Shown: in pieces, positions 1 to 12,323 of the stretch
How the letters are laid out: the number at the start of each line of letters is the position of its first letter
Numbering within the stretch: the first letter of the stretch is position 1
NCBI GenBank assembly: GCA_947683425.1
Contig: CANTUQ010000076.1
Span: 3,906,001 to 3,970,000 of the forward strand
Reading direction: 5' to 3'
DNA: 64,000 nt
From: Excoecaria cochinchinensis
Lineage: Eukaryota; Streptophyta; Magnoliopsida; Malpighiales; Euphorbiaceae
The notes under the pieces: model-generated
What the model saw: only the letters and a program-made list of their open reading frames with translations
What the model was told of the DNA's origin: nothing
Database searches by the model: none
Made by a program: the position numbers and the translations under genes

Positions 1-484
1 GGGGCGAGCTATGCCTCTGTCGCGAGCGTGACCCTTCCCTGTGCATCAAAATGTTTAATTTTATTTTGCTCTGCATTAGTACCCGAAGGTACCAAAATAA
101 TCATATATGTATTCAATAATAATAATGTGAACCCAAAAAGATTCAATACGCATTAGGGATTCCAAGTGGAATCAGACGCTTCGGCTGCAACACTTTGACC
201 CTATATGCATGCCTATCTATCCACTACTCGACTTTCAGGCTAAATTATTAGTCCGGTTAATGTTCGTGATATCATAAAGTACAACATCTTAGAATCTTAA
301 TAGGTAATATCACATCATTCATTAACTTATTTACGCATATAGCTTATTCCACAATTCACACATCATCACACATGTATTCGCATGGTATAATACATTAATA
401 ACTTTCATATGCATATTCATTCATTAATTCAAATATTTTAGTTCAACAAAAATAGGTCAATTTGAAAGTCTTTTTAACAAATAG

Positions 485-640
485 GAGTGTCGCGCTGGCG
501 ACAGACTCAAACACTCCCTTCTGTCGCGCTCGCAACACAAGTCGCGCACGTGATAGAACCAACTGATCGCTTTTGTCATGCTCACGGCAAATCCCGCGCT
601 TGCGATAGAACTCAGCCCCACATCTTTGCTCGTCGGAGCA
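485..640. repeat. GC-rich palindrome-like block in LTR A
   Basis: A run of GTCGCGCT...CGACA-type words and relatives stands out against AT-rich flanks. It lies about 1.4-1.6 kb from the LTR start, close to where the other chromovirus LTRs carry their palindrome clusters, but it is the most decayed of them. Confidence 0.5.
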
Positions 641-1490
641 CTCTGTGCGCTCCCAACAGAGCCTGAACTTTCTATTCAAAGCTCCACTCTTCGACCTCTT
701 TCTCATGCACTTCACAATACTCACACAATTGACTTTCAAAACCCATCCTAATGTCTTTTTCTGCCATCCTGACCTTCTAACCAAATGTTTATGTACTAGT
801 TAAGTTTACAATGGCATAATTCTCATTATTTTTGGTCTTAGGTTTGAGAAATTTTTGCCAATAGAACACCCTTTGCTCCAAAAGCCCTCCTACAAGATTT
901 AACTAACTCATGTACACATTTTGAAGAATATAGAGTCCTCAAATCAATATGACTAATTCTAACACATTAATAGACACATCTCTTATGAACCTAATCCCTT
1001 TAGCCTCATTCAAATTAGAGTTACATAACTCAAATAATAACCTAGGCAAATCCAATAGGTCGATTACCCTACAATTCAGTTTTACCATTTCAATAGGTAT
1101 ATTCATTACTTCCCTCTCACACATAACACCCTGACATACACATACCTCATCAACCCATCACTTCCACAAAAGATACTCATACACATACAATTTACATGGC
1201 AATTTCTCAAGTCCCTTAAAAATAGAACAACATGCTTTATTTAACAATTATGTCAATTAGCTTAACCCATCAGTTCATCACTTCCATTTAGCTCATAACA
1301 AATCATAATTACACATTTTTTATTCATTTAAAAGACATAATTAAATCATGCATCTTAGAGTTCATACTATATGAAAATAATACACAAAAGTGGTGTTTCC
1401 CAAACCTCACTAGCCTTTGCTCCTATTGTGCTCACTTTGCACTTGATTCTCCCACTTTCTCCTTTCCTTTATCCTTTCTTGGTTCAACAA

Positions 1491-1598
1491 CTACAACCAA
1501 TATCCAATTCCAGAATTGGATACAAATGATCAATACCAACTCTTATAGAAAAAGATGGAGGAGAAGAAGAACAAGTACAATCTATTTAAGCCACTTAC
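1491..1598 (-). other. Intron-like segment in LTR A
   Basis: On the minus strand a GTAAGT donor preceded by AAG begins at 1598, and a TAG acceptor ends at 1491 (108 bp, AT-rich). The following 85 nt, to the AGGTTTGGGA donor-like site, are purine-rich and read in one frame as a lysine-rich peptide ending in AAG TGA (stop at 1432-1434). D, E, F and I have the same arrangement. Splicing is inferred. Confidence 0.5.
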
Positions 1599-2055
1599 CT
1601 TGACTTGATGGAAACACAACACATCACCACACTACTTGACCCAAACCCGCAGAATTGCAAATAGATTAAACTTAAGAAGAGAAGAAACGAAGAAGGGGAA
1701 GAAGAAGAAAGAGTGAGTCGATCAACATATGCAGCAAATGAGTTTCTCTCTCCTCAAAATGCTTTATATTGCATGCATTAGGGTGAGGTGGCAAAACCAT
1801 TGAGTGACACCCGAAAATCCACTACCTCTACTCTAATCTTACTTAGTTTAATTAAATCTCACTTAGTGTTAATTAATTCAACTTCTAATCTTAATCATGT
1901 CTATATACCAAGTAGTCACCTAAACTTATTTATTTGTTCAATCAAGTCCTCAATTTAGTTACTTTTTGGTCCATAATTAACAATCTCAAAATTAAGGTTA
2001 CCCAATTATCCCAATTAGACCAAATTACTACTAGGGTATAATTCGGACCATTACA

Positions 2056-2068
2056 ACTCTCCCCTCCT
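2056..2068 (-). promoter_or_regulatory. Polypurine tract of element A
   Basis: On the minus strand this reads AGGAGGGGAGAGT and abuts the LTR start TGTAAT. This is the expected place for plus-strand DNA priming. The pol stop codon overlaps it. Confidence 0.8.
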
Positions 2069-4322
2069 AAAAACAATTTTGTCCGCATTGCTGAGGATAT
2101 TGATCTCGCATTGCTGCTTTCGGTTCCCATGTTGCTTCCTCAATCCCGTGGTGCTGCCAAAGCACTTTAACTAACAAAACTTGCTTATTCTGAGGTTGTT
2201 TTACTTTCTATGCCAATATTGCTTTAGGCTTCTCATCATAAGAAAAGTCTGGTTGCACTTGCACATCGTGCACTGATAACACATGTGACTCATCCAATCG
2301 ATATCTTTGAAGCATAGACACATAGAAGACATTGTGAATCTTAGCCAAAGCTTGAGGCAAAGCTAACCGATAAGCCACTGTTCCCACTCTTTCTAACACC
2401 TCATATGGTCCAATGAACCTTAGACTTAGTTTTCCCTTTTTACCAAAGCGAAGCACTTTTCTCCATGGAGACGTTTTTAGAAATACTTTATCACCCACTT
2501 CGAACTCAATATCCTGTCTCTTCAAATCTGCATATGACTTTAGCCTATCACTTGTAGCCTTTAATCGCTGCTAATGATCTTTGCTTTCTCTTCTGTATCC
2601 CTTAACAAAACAGGACCAATGATCTTATGCTCATTCAATTCTATCCAACATACAGGTGTTCGACATTTTCTACCATACAAAACATCATACGGTGCCATGC
2701 CGATACTCGCCTGATAACTGTTATTGTAAGCAAATTCCATCAATGGAATGTACTTATCCCAACTATTGGAGAAGTCCAAAACACATACTCGCAATAAATC
2801 CTCTAACACTTGGACAACCCTTTCTGACTGTCCATTTGTTTGTGAATGAAAAGCTAAAGTGAAGTTTAATCTTGTACCCAATGTAGATTGTAAACCCTTC
2901 CAGAACTTAGAAGTGAACCTCTCGATCAGATACTATAGACAAAGGCATACCATGCAGTCTTACAATCTCGGACACATACAGTTTAGCCAACCGATCCATG
3001 GAGTAATCGAGTCGAATTAGTATAAAGTGAGCTGACTTAGAAAATCGATCAACTATTACCCACACGGAATCATGCTGCTTCGATGTCATTGTCAAACTAG
3101 TGACAAAATCCATGGTAATATTGTCCCATTCCCACTGTGAAATTGAAATAGATTCAACAGACCAGATGGAACCTGATGTTCCGCTTTCACTTGCTGACAA
3201 GTCAAGCACTTGGAAACATATTCCACCACATCTCTTTTCATACCAGGCCACCAGAAAAACTGTTTCAAGTCCTGATACATCTTATTACCACCTGGATGCA
3301 TAGTAAAAACTGTATTATGTGCATGTAAAAGCCTCTTTCTCAACTTTTTATCACTTGCAACACATAACCGATCCCGATAATACAAAATACTTTTTCCATT
3401 CACTGAATAGTCAATCTTGTCTCCATTTCTGACTAAATGCAAGATCTATTGCAATTTAGGATTATGTTTCTGCGCATTCACTAACTCATCACTCAAACTA
3501 GGCCTTGCTTTCAACTGAGCTATTAAACCTCCATTTGAAGCAAATCTCCACTTAACTCGCTGTAAAGACAAAGCTAAAACTGATTTTCTACTAAATGCAT
3601 CAGCTACCACATTTGCTTTACCCGGATGGTAATCCGCAATGCAGTTATAATCTTTAAACAACTCCAGCCACCTTCTCTATCTCAAATTTAACTCTTTCTG
3701 AGTAAGCAATTATTTGAGACTTTTATGATCAGTAAAAATCTTAAACTTCTCACCATACAAATAGTGGCGCCAAATTTTTGAAGCAAATACTACTACAGCT
3801 AATTCCAAATCATGAGTCGGGTAATTCTGGTCATGCAGTTTAAATTGCCTTGAAGCATAAGCTATTACTTTCCTATCTTGCATCAGTACATAACCCAATC
3901 CAACACCCGAAACATCGCTATACATAGCGTACTCTTTGCCCGAAATACGCTGGGTCAAGATTGGTGTTTCAACTATCATCTTTTTCTGGCACTTATCTGA
4001 CCACAAAAACTTAACTCCCTTACGAAGCAACTTAGTAAGAGAAGCAATCACTGAAAATCCTTTCACAAAACGCCTATAATACCACGCTAAACTAAAGAAA
4101 CTTCAAATCTCAGGCACATTTTTGGGCGATTTCTAATTCACAATTGCTTCTATCTTAGCTAGATCAACCTTAATACCATTAGAAGAGATAACATGACACA
4201 AAAAAGACACTTCCTTAAGCCAAAACTCACACTTACTGAGCTTAGCATACAACTGATGCTCCCTTAAGGTTTGAAGCACAGTTCTTAAATGCTGCTCATG
4301 GTCTTTCTCATTCTTTGAATAT
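2067..4322 (-). pseudogene. Chromovirus A pol remnant (RT end, RNase H, integrase, chromodomain)
   Basis: Read leftward, this holds the end of reverse transcriptase (from just after the catalytic box), RNase H (MYSDVSGVGLG, LELAVV and TDHKSL motifs, about 4060-3700), the integrase zinc finger (HNTVFTMHPGG to CLTCQQVK), the integrase core (MDFVTSL and NGQSERV motifs), the GPYEV module and a C-terminal chromodomain (VLWQHHGIEEATWEP). Stops and frameshifts break it into at least six open pieces. It ends abruptly at 4322, where the Tat LTR begins, so the protease, gag and most of RT lie beyond the inserted element, outside the window. The chromodomain and the order RT-RH-IN place it in the chromoviruses, most like Tekay/Del. 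Confidence 0.88.
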
Positions 4323-4524
4323 TGTAGACACCGGGTCCTGAGGCAATCCCGATTAGAGTTACTTGATGAAGATATCAATGCCTATTTTCAGGCAAATGGA
4401 TGAAAGTTGTGGGCTTTCATTCTTCAGATTTAAAAGGATTGAGGATTTTTCTTGATAATAGGAGATTTTCGAGCATCAAGAGGAGTTTGTCTTTGGAAAA
4501 TCTTAATTTTGCTTCATCGATGGG

Positions 4525-4835
4525 AGGCCCATCGATCAGGAGAGATGCCCATCATTCGCTCCAAAGGATGGCCTCCCTCGCACGAGCAGCGCCCGTCGCT
4601 CGCTTGGGATGGGCCCATCTCTCACGGGAGCGACGCCCGTCGCTCACATAAGGGGCCTGTCTCTTGCGGCGAGCACGGGCTATAGCTCGCATTCAAGAGA
4701 CCATCTTTCGCACTGAGAGACACCCGTCACTCATGCGAGAGATGCCTACCTCTCGTGAGCGACGGCGGTCTCTCGGTAACCGCTTCTCGTGGAGTGGTCC
4801 AGCACTGAAAAGACCGTGAGCGACGCCCATCGGTC
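4525..4835. repeat. GC-rich inverted-repeat block in the Tat LTR
   Basis: It contains several short palindromes built on GCGACG/CGTCGC. The clearest is at 4628-4645, with arms GAGCGACG and CGTCGCTC around CC. It lies just upstream of the AT-rich promoter region. The style resembles the chromovirus palindrome clusters, but the core word differs. Confidence 0.6.
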
Positions 4836-5077
4836 GTTGATCTGTTGCAAGATTTAACGAGATTTTATAGATTTTTCAAAGATATAAAATATATTTCCAA
4901 GATTTTCATATCTTTTCAAATATATTTCCAATATTTTCCAAATCTCTTCAAATATTTTCAAATCTCGGATTTAATTTTGAAAATATTCTGCAAATCATTC
5001 GGATTTAATTCTGATTTCAGAAATCTTTTCAAATTTAGATTTAAAAATTATATTTATTTTAATTTTTTTCCTCAACC

Positions 5078-5085
5078 TATAAATA
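5078..5085 (+). promoter_or_regulatory. TATA box of the Tat LTR
   Basis: TATAAATA followed by GGGG sits in an AT-rich stretch about 755 bp into the LTR. Transcription would be expected to start about 25-35 bp downstream. It marks the likely U3/R boundary. Confidence 0.7.
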
Positions 5086-6432
5086 GGGGATTGAGGCACA
5101 TTATTCAAGGTTAGCAATTTTCATCAACTAGAAAGTTTTTATTTTCTCAAGAAAAGGTTCTTGTTTTTATTTTCACCAGATTTTTTTAATCAAATATTCT
5201 TCAAATCAAGGCAAATTTGAGGGAATGAGATTAATTCATTTTTATCCGATCTAGCCATTTTTAGCATTCATAATTGCTACCAAAACATCGAGAAAGAAAA
5301 ATATAATTTTCTTTTCTTAATCCGATTTCAAAAAGTACGATTTTGTAGTCAAAATCTCTTGAAATTACACATTACGGATCAATCCTTGTTGAATTCAAGG
5401 GACAGAAATCATGCGATATTCGCCTTCAAAGGTAATATTTCGAGGGTAAATATTCTGGATCAACCTCTTTTGCACTTTATCCTTTCATATTGATTTTAAA
5501 CGTAGAATTCCATTTTATTTAACAAAATAAAACAGTTTTTGGTTAATTTCCTTTATTTTTCGGGATCAAGGACGACCGATGGGCAGAGGCTCCACCGACG
5601 GCCATCACTCAGCCGAGCGACGGGTCATCGAGGAGTTCCGACTCCACTCATCGGTGGGCCTAAGGACGGCCGTCGCTTGCATGGCATGGGCCATCCCTGG
5701 GCCTTCCTTGTTCATTTCCTTCATTTCCTTTTTTTTTTTATCCTTTATTCTTACTTTTTTCCTTTATTTTCTATGAATAATTCTTCATAGATTCTTTGTC
5801 TTTGTTTACTTTTTTGTGTTTATTTTATTATTAATTATTGCACTTACATGATTTTTGTTTTTGTGAGTTTTGTTGTTTCTTTATTGGATTTGGGATATTA
5901 AAAATGGAGGACACCGCGGAGATCTGAGGAACATTATTCGGGTTTATTTCTTTATCCTATTTCCCTTTATTTCAATTTCCATGTACCGTTTATTGTAAAT
6001 ATTATTTTCATTTCGCTAATATAAAAAAGGCTAGATGTTTATATTAATTAAATTGGAGCTTTCCGAATAAAATAGGACCAATGTCCTAATTTTTTCATCA
6101 AAACAAATTGTCACTTTAAGACTATTCTTTTGTGAGTATGCATGCGAGGAATAATATTCTCATCCCTAATAAATGCCCCATTTTCTGTATGATTACATGT
6201 CATTTACAATGGGGGTTGTATTCCACCCCTAGTTTTGTTGTAATTTATTGGGTTTTCGTTTAACTTATTTAATCTTGTTTTTATTTACTGCTTTTGTTAT
6301 ATGATCGACTTGCGCTTTAATTAACTGCATTGAAATGAATGGAAAAAATAGAATGAAATTTTATCTTTAAAACTCAATCGTAACTTTAACCAATGTATGA
6401 ATAAATGCGAAGTCCCGAACCATCTCTGGTCT

Positions 6433-6899
6433 TAGGCTCAACGAGGTTAGAGGACCATCTCAATGTCTTGGGTGGGGTCTCCAAGATATCTCTTGTTGCC
6501 CAAAATAGGCCCAATTTGCATAGTCCTAGGCTCCGTGAGGTTAGAGGACCATCTAAATATCTTATTGGGGTGGGGTCTCCAAAATATCTCTGGCTTGCCC
6601 AAAATGGACGTATATGTGTCGCCTTAGGCTCTATGAGGTTAGAGTACCATCCCAATATCCTATTGGGATGAGGACTCCAAAATATCTCTGGCTTGCCCAA
6701 AATAGATACAGATGTGCTATCTTAGGCTCAGTGAGGCTAGATAACCTTTCGTCGCCACTGTGACACTCGTCGACATCCCAATATCCTATTGGGATGAGGA
6801 CTCCAAAATATCTCTGGCTTGCCCAAAATAGATACAGATGTGCTATCTTAGGCTCAGTGAGGCTAGATAACCTTTCGTCGCCACTGTGACACTCGTCGA
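6433..6899 (+). repeat. Tandem repeat array in the U5 part of the Tat LTR
   Basis: TAGGCTC-initiated units start at about 6433, 6527, 6625, 6723 and 6849 (periods near 94, 98, 98 and 126 bp). Each carries GAGGTTAGA and a CCAAAATATCTCTGGCTTGCC-like core. The last step is a 126-bp direct duplication (6648-6773 and 6774-6899) that looks identical by eye, so it is recent relative to the older units. Confidence 0.85.
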
Positions 6900-6934
6900 A
6901 CCCCGGGGAGCCCGAGGTTTAGCACATGTCATAG

Positions 6935-6953
6935 TGTCGACTCCGCTGGGGAC
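6935..6953 (+). promoter_or_regulatory. Primer binding site of Tat element B
   Basis: TGTCGACTCCGCTGGGGAC follows the LTR end after the spacer TAG. It differs by one or two bases from the site typical of Tat/Ogre elements. The primer tRNA is probably tRNA-Arg; I recall that from the lineage and did not check it here. Confidence 0.75.
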
Positions 6954-7859
6954 TGTTGAGACATCGCTTCGAAAGTACCTTGATTAAAACATATAATTGA
7001 TTTTTAATTTAAAATTTCACCCTTTTTCAAAATTGCATTGCATATCATTAAAGCCTTAGATCTATGCTAGTTTGGTCCCTCTTTTAACCTCAGTGCATTC
7101 CCGAAGCATGACTCTACGTTCACTCAATGTAGGGAACTGTTAAGGATAATCACCAGCCTAAGCCTCGTACCGTTTGGTATATTAAATGGAGATCTGACCG
7201 GTCATTACGTTCGTGATGAGCTAGACCCGTTGGCTTGGACCATGCTTAGGTAGACCTAAAGTATCATCACCCTGGCCAAAGCTCATATAATGAAAGTAGA
7301 TACTTCCCCTAGATGGTATAAACCATAATACTATGCTAGCTATATGGATCATCTTGTATTGGACAAATCTAGATAATTTGATTGGTCATCTAATCAAAGG
7401 CTTTCATGCCCCGATAGCCCATGTCAATTGATCCGGACTGCCTAAATACATAAAGGTCAGAACCCATACGTATGCACATTAGTTAAGAGAGGTTATGCTG
7501 CCGGTTTTTCACCGTGCACCATGCGCGTCCATCGGCTTCCCTATTAATCCATGGACCAAACCCACTTAGGAAAGAGACTATACGGCCTCGTGTGTGGGAG
7601 AAACAAGGTTGGAAGGGATCTATGTACTTGCATGTGATTGTGGATGCCGCATAGCACGATCATGCATCTTATGGCATTCTTGCATCATCCTAACCTGATA
7701 TGTTTTTCAGCCATCATAGATCTACCCAAGTAGTCAAGAGGTCCTCGGGGGCGGCTACGCAGAAATCCGTTCTTTGAACTACTAGAAAGGGTAGAGTACT
7801 CAAACGCACTTTCGAAAAGCAGTCACGCTATCTCCTCTTAGTTTTCTTTGCACAGTGAA
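6954..7859 (+). other. Non-coding leader of Tat element B
   Basis: About 900 bp between the primer site and the gag ATG. I see no conserved frame. It would be the untranslated leader with packaging signals, but no specific signal is recognised. Confidence 0.6.
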
Positions 7860-7897
7860 ATGGGTAACTCACCAAGAGGGACAGACACCACCAGGGC
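7860..7897 (+). pseudogene. First codons of Tat gag, cut off by LTR C
   Basis: An ATG at 7860 opens a frame of twelve complete codons plus two bases (AGG GC at its end) before LTR C begins at 7898. The frame resumes at 50967 in the same phase, after the 5 bases 50962-50966 (ATTGC) that look like a decayed copy of AGGGC at 7893-7897. The gag start was therefore separated from the rest by about 43 kb of insertions. Confidence 0.7.
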
Positions 7898-8787
7898 TGT
7901 AATGGCCTCATTACCGGGTTAGCCGGGAATAATTTTTTTCCGATAGTGAATAGTGATATCAGGGCAAATAATACCTACCGGAGTTGAAAAATATTTTATT
8001 TGATTATTGGAAAGTATAAGTTACAATGAGTTTGACATTAAAATTTTGAATGAAATCGATGTCAAGTATGGTCTCAAAAGTCGAAAATAAGAACAAGTCA
8101 CGGATTCAGTATGAATAGTAACTAGTTTGACCGGACCGTAGAGGTTGCTACGGACCTTAGAAAAATAATCTAAAAATATGGATGCGCTCGTATGAATGAG
8201 TAGAATCGTATGGTAATGAAAATTTAATTTTTGGTGACACTGAAAAATTGGATTATCGGACTGATAAATATTTACCGGACAAGAAAATAATTTTTGATTG
8301 ACCCCAAAATATTTTTGGAGTCTAATTAATATGTGTTAAGAATCATAAAGTCATTGTTATGAGGAATTAAGCTTAGAAAGAAAGGAAAAATAAATGATTT
8401 CGGTTTAAATAGTACTCAGTTGACCGAAAGTTTGACCGAGACTTTAAAAATAGCAAATGATATCAAAAATTGATGATAAATTTTAGATTGGCTGTAGATG
8501 ATATGTAGGAATTTTTGGTAGTAAAAAGAGAATTTTTCGAGGACATTGAAAATTTACTGATCGAACTGGTTTAAGTGAACCAGACCTAAAACGGACTCCA
8601 ATTGAGGTAAAATTTGTTGTACAGTCTAGTTTTTATATGATATGAATTAGAAAACTAATTTTGGGAGAATTTGAGTATGGTAAAAGAGATAAATTAAATT
8701 AAGAGTGCAAATTGAGCCATAAAAGTGGTTTGAGTTTGGATTGGTTGGCTCAACTTGGTTGGACCTTAAACCAATCCAAAACCTCAC

Positions 8788-8795
8788 TATATAAA
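8788..8795 (+). promoter_or_regulatory. TATA box of LTR C
   Basis: TATATAAA lies 28 bp downstream of a CCAAT-like word (ACCAATCC, near 8770) and upstream of a CT-rich leader-like stretch, a typical plant promoter layout. It lies about 890 bp into the LTR. Confidence 0.65.
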
Positions 8796-11700
8796 CCCAA
8801 GAAACTGTTTATGAACCCAAAATTCTAGCAGAATCCCGTTCTCCTCTCTTCTCTCTCAAAAGAAACATTTTCCTCTTCTTTTCTAAAGGAAATTCTTCCA
8901 TTTTTCATCCATTCAAGCATTAAGATTTATAATCAGCCCTTATTGAAGGTGGTTCCAGCCCTTAATTTCTGGATTTAATGAAGATTAAGTGAGGAATCAA
9001 GAATTCTTAGTTTTGGGCAAAGATGAGTTGTAATTAATAGATTTTAATTGATTTCTTTGGTTCTAATAATTCAATTAGGTTGTATATTATTGGTTTATAA
9101 GGTTTAATTGAGTTATTAATGGATTATTTTCTTGGTTGTTCTACATGGAGATTTTAGCCATGATTGTTTTAAGGTGAAAAAGGTGATTCTTCTAATTTAA
9201 AAGAGTGAGAAAGCAAGAAAAAAAGAGCTAATGAAAATGAAGGAGCCATCAAATGAGGTTTGGGAATTGTTTTGTTAATTTGTGTGTTAATGATTCTTAC
9301 TTGCTGAATTGAATATTCTAAAGTGTAAATTTATGTGTTATGTTGGTTTGGATTAAATTTGGTGAATTGATTGTGTCAATGGTTTGAAGCTTGTTGAATT
9401 CCAAAGTGTAAATCTGCCTAGGTGGGTCTGATTGACCTTTCATCATTTTTCTTAGCATAAGTCAATTTTTACAACTCCAAAATGCATGATTCCAGTTGGG
9501 TTAGAACCGTAACATCTGTTCCTAAAAATGTTGTAGAAATAACTGTAATTTATTTCTGACTTCAAGGACCTCAAAATTTCCCATTACAGCAGCAAAATTT
9601 GTCAGGTGTGTCTTTGGAGCAGTGTTGACACATTTGGGCATATCTCTCAGATTTTAGTCCTAAACCACTTGAAATTTTTTCATTAGAAAGTTAACATCCT
9701 AAGGGTTAAATCTTATGAATAAAATTTAGTTTGAAAATGTCTTTTGTTAGTTCAAAAATGCAGGTAGATTTAGTAAATGAATTCTGCCCCTGTGCTGTGC
9801 ACTTAATTTTGGTAGCTTTCGGTGATTGGCTGGAAAGCATAGCTATGCTTTTAGTAGAACACATCTGTGTTTTTGGCAATCAGATTAATGAAATAGTTAG
9901 AGAGCATAGCTGTACTTTTGATAAAACTCTATATTTTAGAGTAATTTTTCCCTCTTCACCAATTCATCATAGAATCAGTTCCGCACCTCCAAATTAGCTC
10001 CAAAGTGTTTAGAAATGCCTGGAAATTAAATGTTACTTATTTTATAATTAGGCAATGTGGATATGTAATTAAATTACACATGAATTGAATAAATTCTTAT
10101 GATGAAGAATTAATTAATATGATGATAATTTAGCAATAATAAATTATATTTGTTAAGTTTTTGTATTATTTTATGAATTATTCGTATGATTTAGTTTTCG
10201 TTTTAAATCTGCTTTTAACCTGAACTCCCTGAAACTTGTTTGATATATTCGAACGACTTGTGATTAAAGGATTGACTAGGAATATATTGGACTATAATAT
10301 AAATAATATGATAGGTATTAAATTGATGATATGCAAATAACATTATGCAGGATATTATTTAATAAATATTTAGCAATATTAAATAATATTTATTCGGACC
10401 TTACACTGTTAAATAGGAAATTTCAAGAAATACACAGATTATTATTTTATGATGTATAATTTATTATTTGATCTATTTTTTGATCTGCTACCTAATTATA
10501 TGTGTATTATGTTTTTACATAGTAGATTAGAGTATGTAGAACTACATGGTTCTGATTCCCAATTCTTGAGATACGTAGGAAACTCGGAATATTTATTCCA
10601 AGTCCAAGCAAAATTATGAGAAATGGATGTGTGCCTAGAAATGTACAAGTTCCTCAAAGTGTTAAAATGTGAAAGACCTGATTTTTGATGTGTTTTGATG
10701 TGAATTAATTGTATGTCTATATTATCAACATGTAATTATGCTAAATGGATGATAAATTATATAAAAAGAATTTATGGTGAATTATTGACATGTTGGTCGA
10801 ATGGTATACATATGTGTATACATGTATATCATGATGACATGATGAGTTAATGACATGACATGGCATAAGAATGAAAAGTAATGGAATAGTATGATAAAAT
10901 TCCATGAAATGTATGTATGATTACTTAAAGATATGAAAAATGGAATAATGATGCCCTATGTAGTAATCTGGTAGTCAAGTCTAGTACAGGATATGTTGGC
11001 TAGCCATAGGGACATAAGACCGCGGGTGTGAGCATGACGTCTCACTATTTGTAGGAAAATGACGGTCCTACCTCATTGTATTAAAATGTTTAAAATTCAA
11101 ATAAAATGTTTTGGAATGTATTTTAAGACAGGGGTGGTCCTTCGGGGTTCCTCTTGTATGTTTGTGAGCTTTTGGGGTTCACGTCTCGTTTATCTAGTGC
11201 ATAGATTTCTGCAAGTCTCATACAGGGGCAAATTAGTAAAAACGAGCTTGAAATGGTTAAGTTGTGATTAAAATGATACTTGTGTAAAAAAAATGGACAT
11301 AATTGGAATAATTAAAAAGTTTGAGAACGAAATGGTAATTATGGAATTTTGTGTGTACTAAATGAGTAAATGCCCTTAATTATGTATTTTAAGGGAATCA
11401 AAATGTGTTATTTCATGCATAATTGATAAATAAATTGACTAATATTTTATTATATTTTTATAAATATGGTTTATACATGATAATTTAACTACACTGGGTA
11501 GGCCAATGATCGACTACCATACTGATAACTGGTTGACTGTTCTGTGACATTACTGAGTGGTCCTTCGGGGTCATTCTTTACTATTGTGGACCACGAGATT
11601 CACACCCTGATTACCTGGTTCACATATTTCTACCGGGTTTATACTAGGGACATAAATGAATATAAATGATTTAAAAGTGATTATCTCCTCATAAAATGAG

Positions 11701-11837
11701 TTAATGAGTGAACGATTATATGCAATGATTGTATGTGATGATTGCATGTATATATACAAGTTAAGTGTTCATCAAATGAATGTTTAACTTGATGACTACT
11801 GTGAGTGGTCGTTTATATTATGTTTATGTATTCTCCA

Positions 11838-11854
11838 CTAAGCTTTAAGCTTAG
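11838..11854. promoter_or_regulatory. Stem-loop in LTR C
   Basis: CTAAGCTTTAAGCTTAG has 7-bp arms around TTA and is followed by the CCGTGTAGGT stretch. It corresponds in position and context to the CTAAGCG/CGCTTAG stem-loop of the other chromovirus LTRs. Confidence 0.65.
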
Positions 11855-12286
11855 TACGAGTGTTTCATCCGTGTAGGTTTGAAGATAGAAGAGTCGCCAG
11901 GGACATTCCGCAACAGTCAAGGCCAACGAGTCTGCAGGAGTATCTTTATAACGTCCCGATATCCCCGTTGGAAGGATACCGGAGCGCCACGCGAGCAAAC
12001 ATAAAAACGAATCCCAAATACATACTAGAAATTAAAACCAAACGAGATCTAAAGAAACTTTTTAATCATAAAAATAGTAAATCATATAACATATCAATAT
12101 CGATTTACAAAAAGGGCTCGTAAGCAATTACATATATAACAAAATAATTGTTCCTTTACAAAAGATTCATTTTGCTATAACAAGCCATGTACAAAATAAC
12201 AGCGGAATACTCAAAACAACTTCATCCAAAAAGACTTCTAGTGGCCGACCTGCAGATATCTGACTCCAAACCGAACTCGCCACCTG

Positions 12287-12323
12287 CACGGGAAAAGAAC
12301 CCGTGCTAAGCGATAACGCTTAG
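12287..12323. promoter_or_regulatory. Double stem-loop in LTR D
   Basis: Two adjacent inverted repeats: CACGGG/CCCGTG around AAAAGAA, then CTAAGCG/CGCTTAG around ATAA. Both arms are perfect. The unit lies about 340 bp from the 3' end of the LTR. Confidence 0.75.

Larger units (their letters stand above)
1..2055 (-). repeat. 3' LTR of minus-strand chromovirus A (partial, runs off the left edge)
   Basis: Read on the minus strand this LTR begins at 2055 with TGTAATGGTCC, directly after a purine-rich tract that follows A's pol. It continues past base 1, so its other end is not visible. It shares with the other chromovirus LTRs an intron-like segment (1491-1598), the decamer AGGTTTGGGA (1398-1407 on the minus strand) and a GC-rich palindrome-like block near 485-640. 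The many short open frames inside are not coding. Confidence 0.85.
4323..6931 (+). repeat. 5' LTR of Tat element B
   Basis: It begins TGTAGACACCGGGTCC exactly where A's pol stops and ends ...CACATGTCA three bases before the primer site. It carries a GC-rich palindromic block (4525-4835), a TATA box (5078-5085), an AT-rich transcribed region and a tandem-repeat array near its end (6433-6899). The 2,609-bp length assumes the end is at 6931; an end at 6926 is also possible. Confidence 0.8.
7898..11946 (+). repeat. LTR C, first segment (plus-strand chromovirus-type LTR, probably solo)
   Basis: It begins TGTAATGGCC inside the Tat gag and matches the start of LTR A (TGTAATGGTCC). It holds a TATA box (8788-8795), the AGGTTTGGGA decamer (about 9265), and the palindrome CTAAGCTTTAAGCTTAG (11838-11854) that corresponds to the stem-loop of the other chromovirus LTRs. 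Two stretches starting GGTCCTTCGGGG (about 11136 and 11560) are imperfect direct repeats. The LTR resumes at 14638-14736 and 50809-50961, giving about 4.3 kb. There is no internal region, so it is most simply a solo LTR. The short frames inside are not coding. Confidence 0.72.
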
